Notes under the pieces: model-generated
The model's database searches: none
What the model saw: the letters and a program-made list of their open reading frames with translations, nothing else
Told to the model about the DNA's origin: nothing
Shown here: positions 62,760 through 64,000 of the stretch, one piece after another
Layout of the letters: every line of letters begins with the position of its first letter
How positions within the stretch are numbered: position 1 is the first letter of the stretch
Program-made: the position numbers and the translations under genes
NCBI GenBank assembly: GCA_034687125.1
Contig: JAQGBZ010000152.1
Span: forward strand, 62,001-126,000
Origin: Neelides folsomi
Taxonomy: Eukaryota > Arthropoda > Collembola > Neelipleona > Neelidae
DNA length: 64,000 nt
Reading direction: 5' to 3'

Positions 62760-62806
62760 GCTTAAATTGTAGCCCATGGGTTCCCTGAGAATTTAAATGT
62801 ATCCCC
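62760..62806 (+). repeat. Subterminal repeat of the pogo-like element, left copy
   Basis: Shares AAATTGTAGCCCATGG...CTGAGAATTTAAATGTA with the copy at 63813-63858, in the same orientation, with a few substitutions. TGTAGCCC-type motifs recur within it. Confidence 0.85.
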
Positions 62807-62913
62807 CTTAAATATTGCTATGCTTTATATAACGCGCCTAATTTATGAATTTTGAACGCTTTAAAAGTTACGATTAAAATACTTGTAATTTCATTATTCT
62901 ATTTGCTATTAAA

Positions 62914-63066
62914 ATGCCAAAAAGGCAGCATAATATGGATTTTAAGGTTAAAGTTTTAAAATATTCGGAAACTCATAATGATGTTACTACTGCTACTCAT
63001 GCAACGATTTTGAAAATGTTTATTGACAGGCGCAGATCGAAAAGTATATTTTTAATGTGTTTTTAA
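62914..63066 (+). pseudogene. Transposase remnant, N-terminal DNA-binding region
   Basis: ATG opens MPKRQHNMDFKVKVLKYSET, resembling the N-terminal helix-turn-helix of pogo/Tigger-like transposases (PKRxxYxxxFKLKVxxYAExxx), with T-A-rich continuation. The frame stops at 63064 after 50 codons. The rest of the DNA-binding region and the DDE domain do not follow. It lies inside the element bounded by TA-flanked inverted repeats, which supports the assignment. The copy is non-functional. Confidence 0.7.
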
Positions 63067-63206
63067 ACTAAATCGATGGTGGAGATCACGAATCTGATAA
63101 TCATTAGAGGGGAAAAATTAGAGTTAAGAAGTTAAAGTCGTTTAAAGTCAATACATTTATTTCATTTAACGGTTTTATATACAATAATAAGGGAATGATT
63201 AGCTTG

Positions 63207-63389
63207 AAGCAAAGTAAAGTCAAATTGTCTTGGGATTCCCTTTCAACAGATTTAATTAAGAAGTTGTTTAAATCATGCGTCATTACAACAAATGATGATG
63301 GTTCACAGGATGGAATGATTCATTGTTTTAAAGAGGGAGCAAAATGTTTTGAAGGGAGATCATAACTTGAAAAATTTCGAGAGGAACTG
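63207..63389 (+). pseudogene. Transposase remnant, C-terminal part, left of the MITE
   Basis: The frame reads KQSKVKLSWDSLSTDLIKKL, then FKSCVITTNDDGSQDGMIHC. This is the typical end of pogo-family transposases (W...I...SFKxCGIxxxxDGTEDxxIHC). A stop TAA at 63363 interrupts the frame; after it LEKFREEL continues to the edge of the nested MITE. Confidence 0.75.
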
Positions 63390-63579
63390 GGGCCAATTTC
63401 ACCACGCTATTGCACATTTCAAATCGGAATTTGGTGTTTTAAGTTGGCCCAATGTCATTTCAATTTTAAATTTGTATTATTTCAATATATTATTTTTAAT
63501 TGTTAAGGAAATAAATTAAATGGGTAAACTCACATGGAATTGAAATTTGAAATGTGCAATAATGTCATGAAATGGGCCT
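63390..63579. mobile_element. Nested MITE, about 190 bp, with imperfect inverted repeats
   Basis: The left end GGGCCAATTTCACC...ATTGCACATTTCAAAT and the reverse complement of the right end AGGCCCATTTCATG...ATTGCACATTTCAAAT match over about 36 bases. It is flanked by CTG on both sides (63387-63389, 63580-63582). Removing it together with one CTG restores an uninterrupted transposase frame FREEL-NDEAIILMDE, which fixes the insertion boundaries. GGGCC-type ends with a 3-bp duplication suggest PIF/Harbinger affinity, which is an inference. Confidence 0.75.
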
Positions 63580-63715
63580 CTGAACGACGAAGCGATTATT
63601 TTGATGGACGAGAAAGAAGATGAAGCAGAAAATGAAACCAATGAATTACCTAGTAATTTCAGATACTGACGGAGAAGATGAAGAGATTTCAGACAACGAG
63701 AGTGAATGTGATTGA
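63580..63715 (+). pseudogene. Transposase remnant, acidic C-terminal tail, frameshifted
   Basis: Right of the MITE the frame reads LNDEAIILMDEKEDEAENET and stops after NFRY. In another frame SDTDGEDEEISDNESECD leads to TGA at 63715. Together they look like one acidic tail broken by a frameshift. Acidic tails are common at the C-terminus of this transposase family. Confidence 0.65.
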
Positions 63716-63812
63716 TTTGTATCTCAGTTATCTAATCTTAAATAAATTTTAATTTAGCCATCAACTTTCATCGAATTATTTAAATCAAGCCCATGCTCAT
63801 AATGTAGCCCCT

Positions 63813-63858
63813 GCTCAAATTGTAGCCCATGGTTGACCTGAGAATTTAAATGTAGCCC
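63813..63858 (+). repeat. Subterminal repeat of the pogo-like element, right copy
   Basis: Direct-orientation partner of 62760-62806. With neighbouring TGTAGCCCCTGC and CAAGCCCATGC units it forms a small array of likely transposase-binding motifs. Confidence 0.85.
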
Positions 63859-64000
63859 GGGCTAAATTTTGAACCAAACCGGTAGCTATACATTCACATG
63901 GTATTCCTTACGTGTCAAGAGGAAGCTCCTGTCATTGTTTGAATATCTTCGGCTTTTAACGAATGTGATCAGCACGTTATTCAAACTCACGTCTTTGAGA

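Larger units (their letters stand above)
62734..63882 (+). mobile_element. Internally deleted pogo/Tigger-like DNA transposon
   Basis: The left end CCGGTTTGGTTCAAAAT and right end ATTTTGAACCAAACCGG are perfect 17-bp inverted repeats, flanked by TA on both sides (62732-62733 and 63883-63884), the target duplication of the Tc1/mariner/pogo superfamily. A longer block of about 45 bases just inside each end is repeated in direct orientation. Internally there are remnants of a transposase N-terminus, of its C-terminal part, and of an acidic tail. The DDE catalytic core is missing, so the copy is non-autonomous. It is about 1.15 kb long including a nested 190-bp insertion. Confidence 0.88.

Overview
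This is a eukaryotic, AT-rich (roughly 62-64% A+T by eye), gene-sparse window. It has spliceosomal introns (GT...AG), AATAAA-type poly(A) signals and DNA-transposon remnants. No rRNA, tRNA, CRISPR array, operon or prokaryotic signal was seen. The best-recognised gene is a CLCA (calcium-activated chloride channel regulator) homologue, which makes the host an animal. Large introns, tiny exons and the sequence flavour suggest an arthropod, possibly a crustacean, but the window does not prove that.

Left part (1-17.7 kb): a minus-strand CLCA-like gene enters at 17590 with a signal-peptide exon. It then crosses a 13.6 kb first intron and continues through exons at 3739-3421, 2395-2242, 1557-1318, 815-719 and probably 594-420 before leaving the window. 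The first five exons join in phase to give 343 residues: signal peptide, CLCA N-terminal domain, the metalloprotease-like HEWA motif region, a Cys-rich segment with the SIM motif, and the first strand of the von Willebrand factor A domain. Two metal-binding motifs are altered (HEWAK for HExxH, and E-E-T-G-N for D-x-S-x-S). Intron 1 holds a few weak candidate exons and one open frame with a membrane-like segment.

Middle part (18-58 kb): mostly intergenic or intronic. Supported islands are a compact two-exon + strand gene at 25561-26259 with a poly(A) signal 15 bases after its stop; a chain of phase-matched small exons on + at 29253-30026, possibly continuing at 33209-33444; a terminal + strand exon at 42706-42864; and a minus-strand exon at 40956-40835. 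Several weaker candidates are flagged as such. The proteins in these islands were not recognised.

Right part (59-64 kb): a two-exon + strand gene (59267-60869) encodes a 222-residue secreted, Pro/Thr-rich, His/Glu/Lys-rich protein with a hydrophobic C-terminus typical of a GPI-anchor signal. The last kilobase contains an internally deleted pogo/Tigger-like DNA transposon (62734-63882) with 17-bp perfect terminal inverted repeats and a TA target duplication. A roughly 190-bp MITE with its own inverted repeats and a CTG duplication has inserted into its coding remnant.

Most open frames in the window look like chance openings. Single-exon candidates without a recognised domain are given low confidence.
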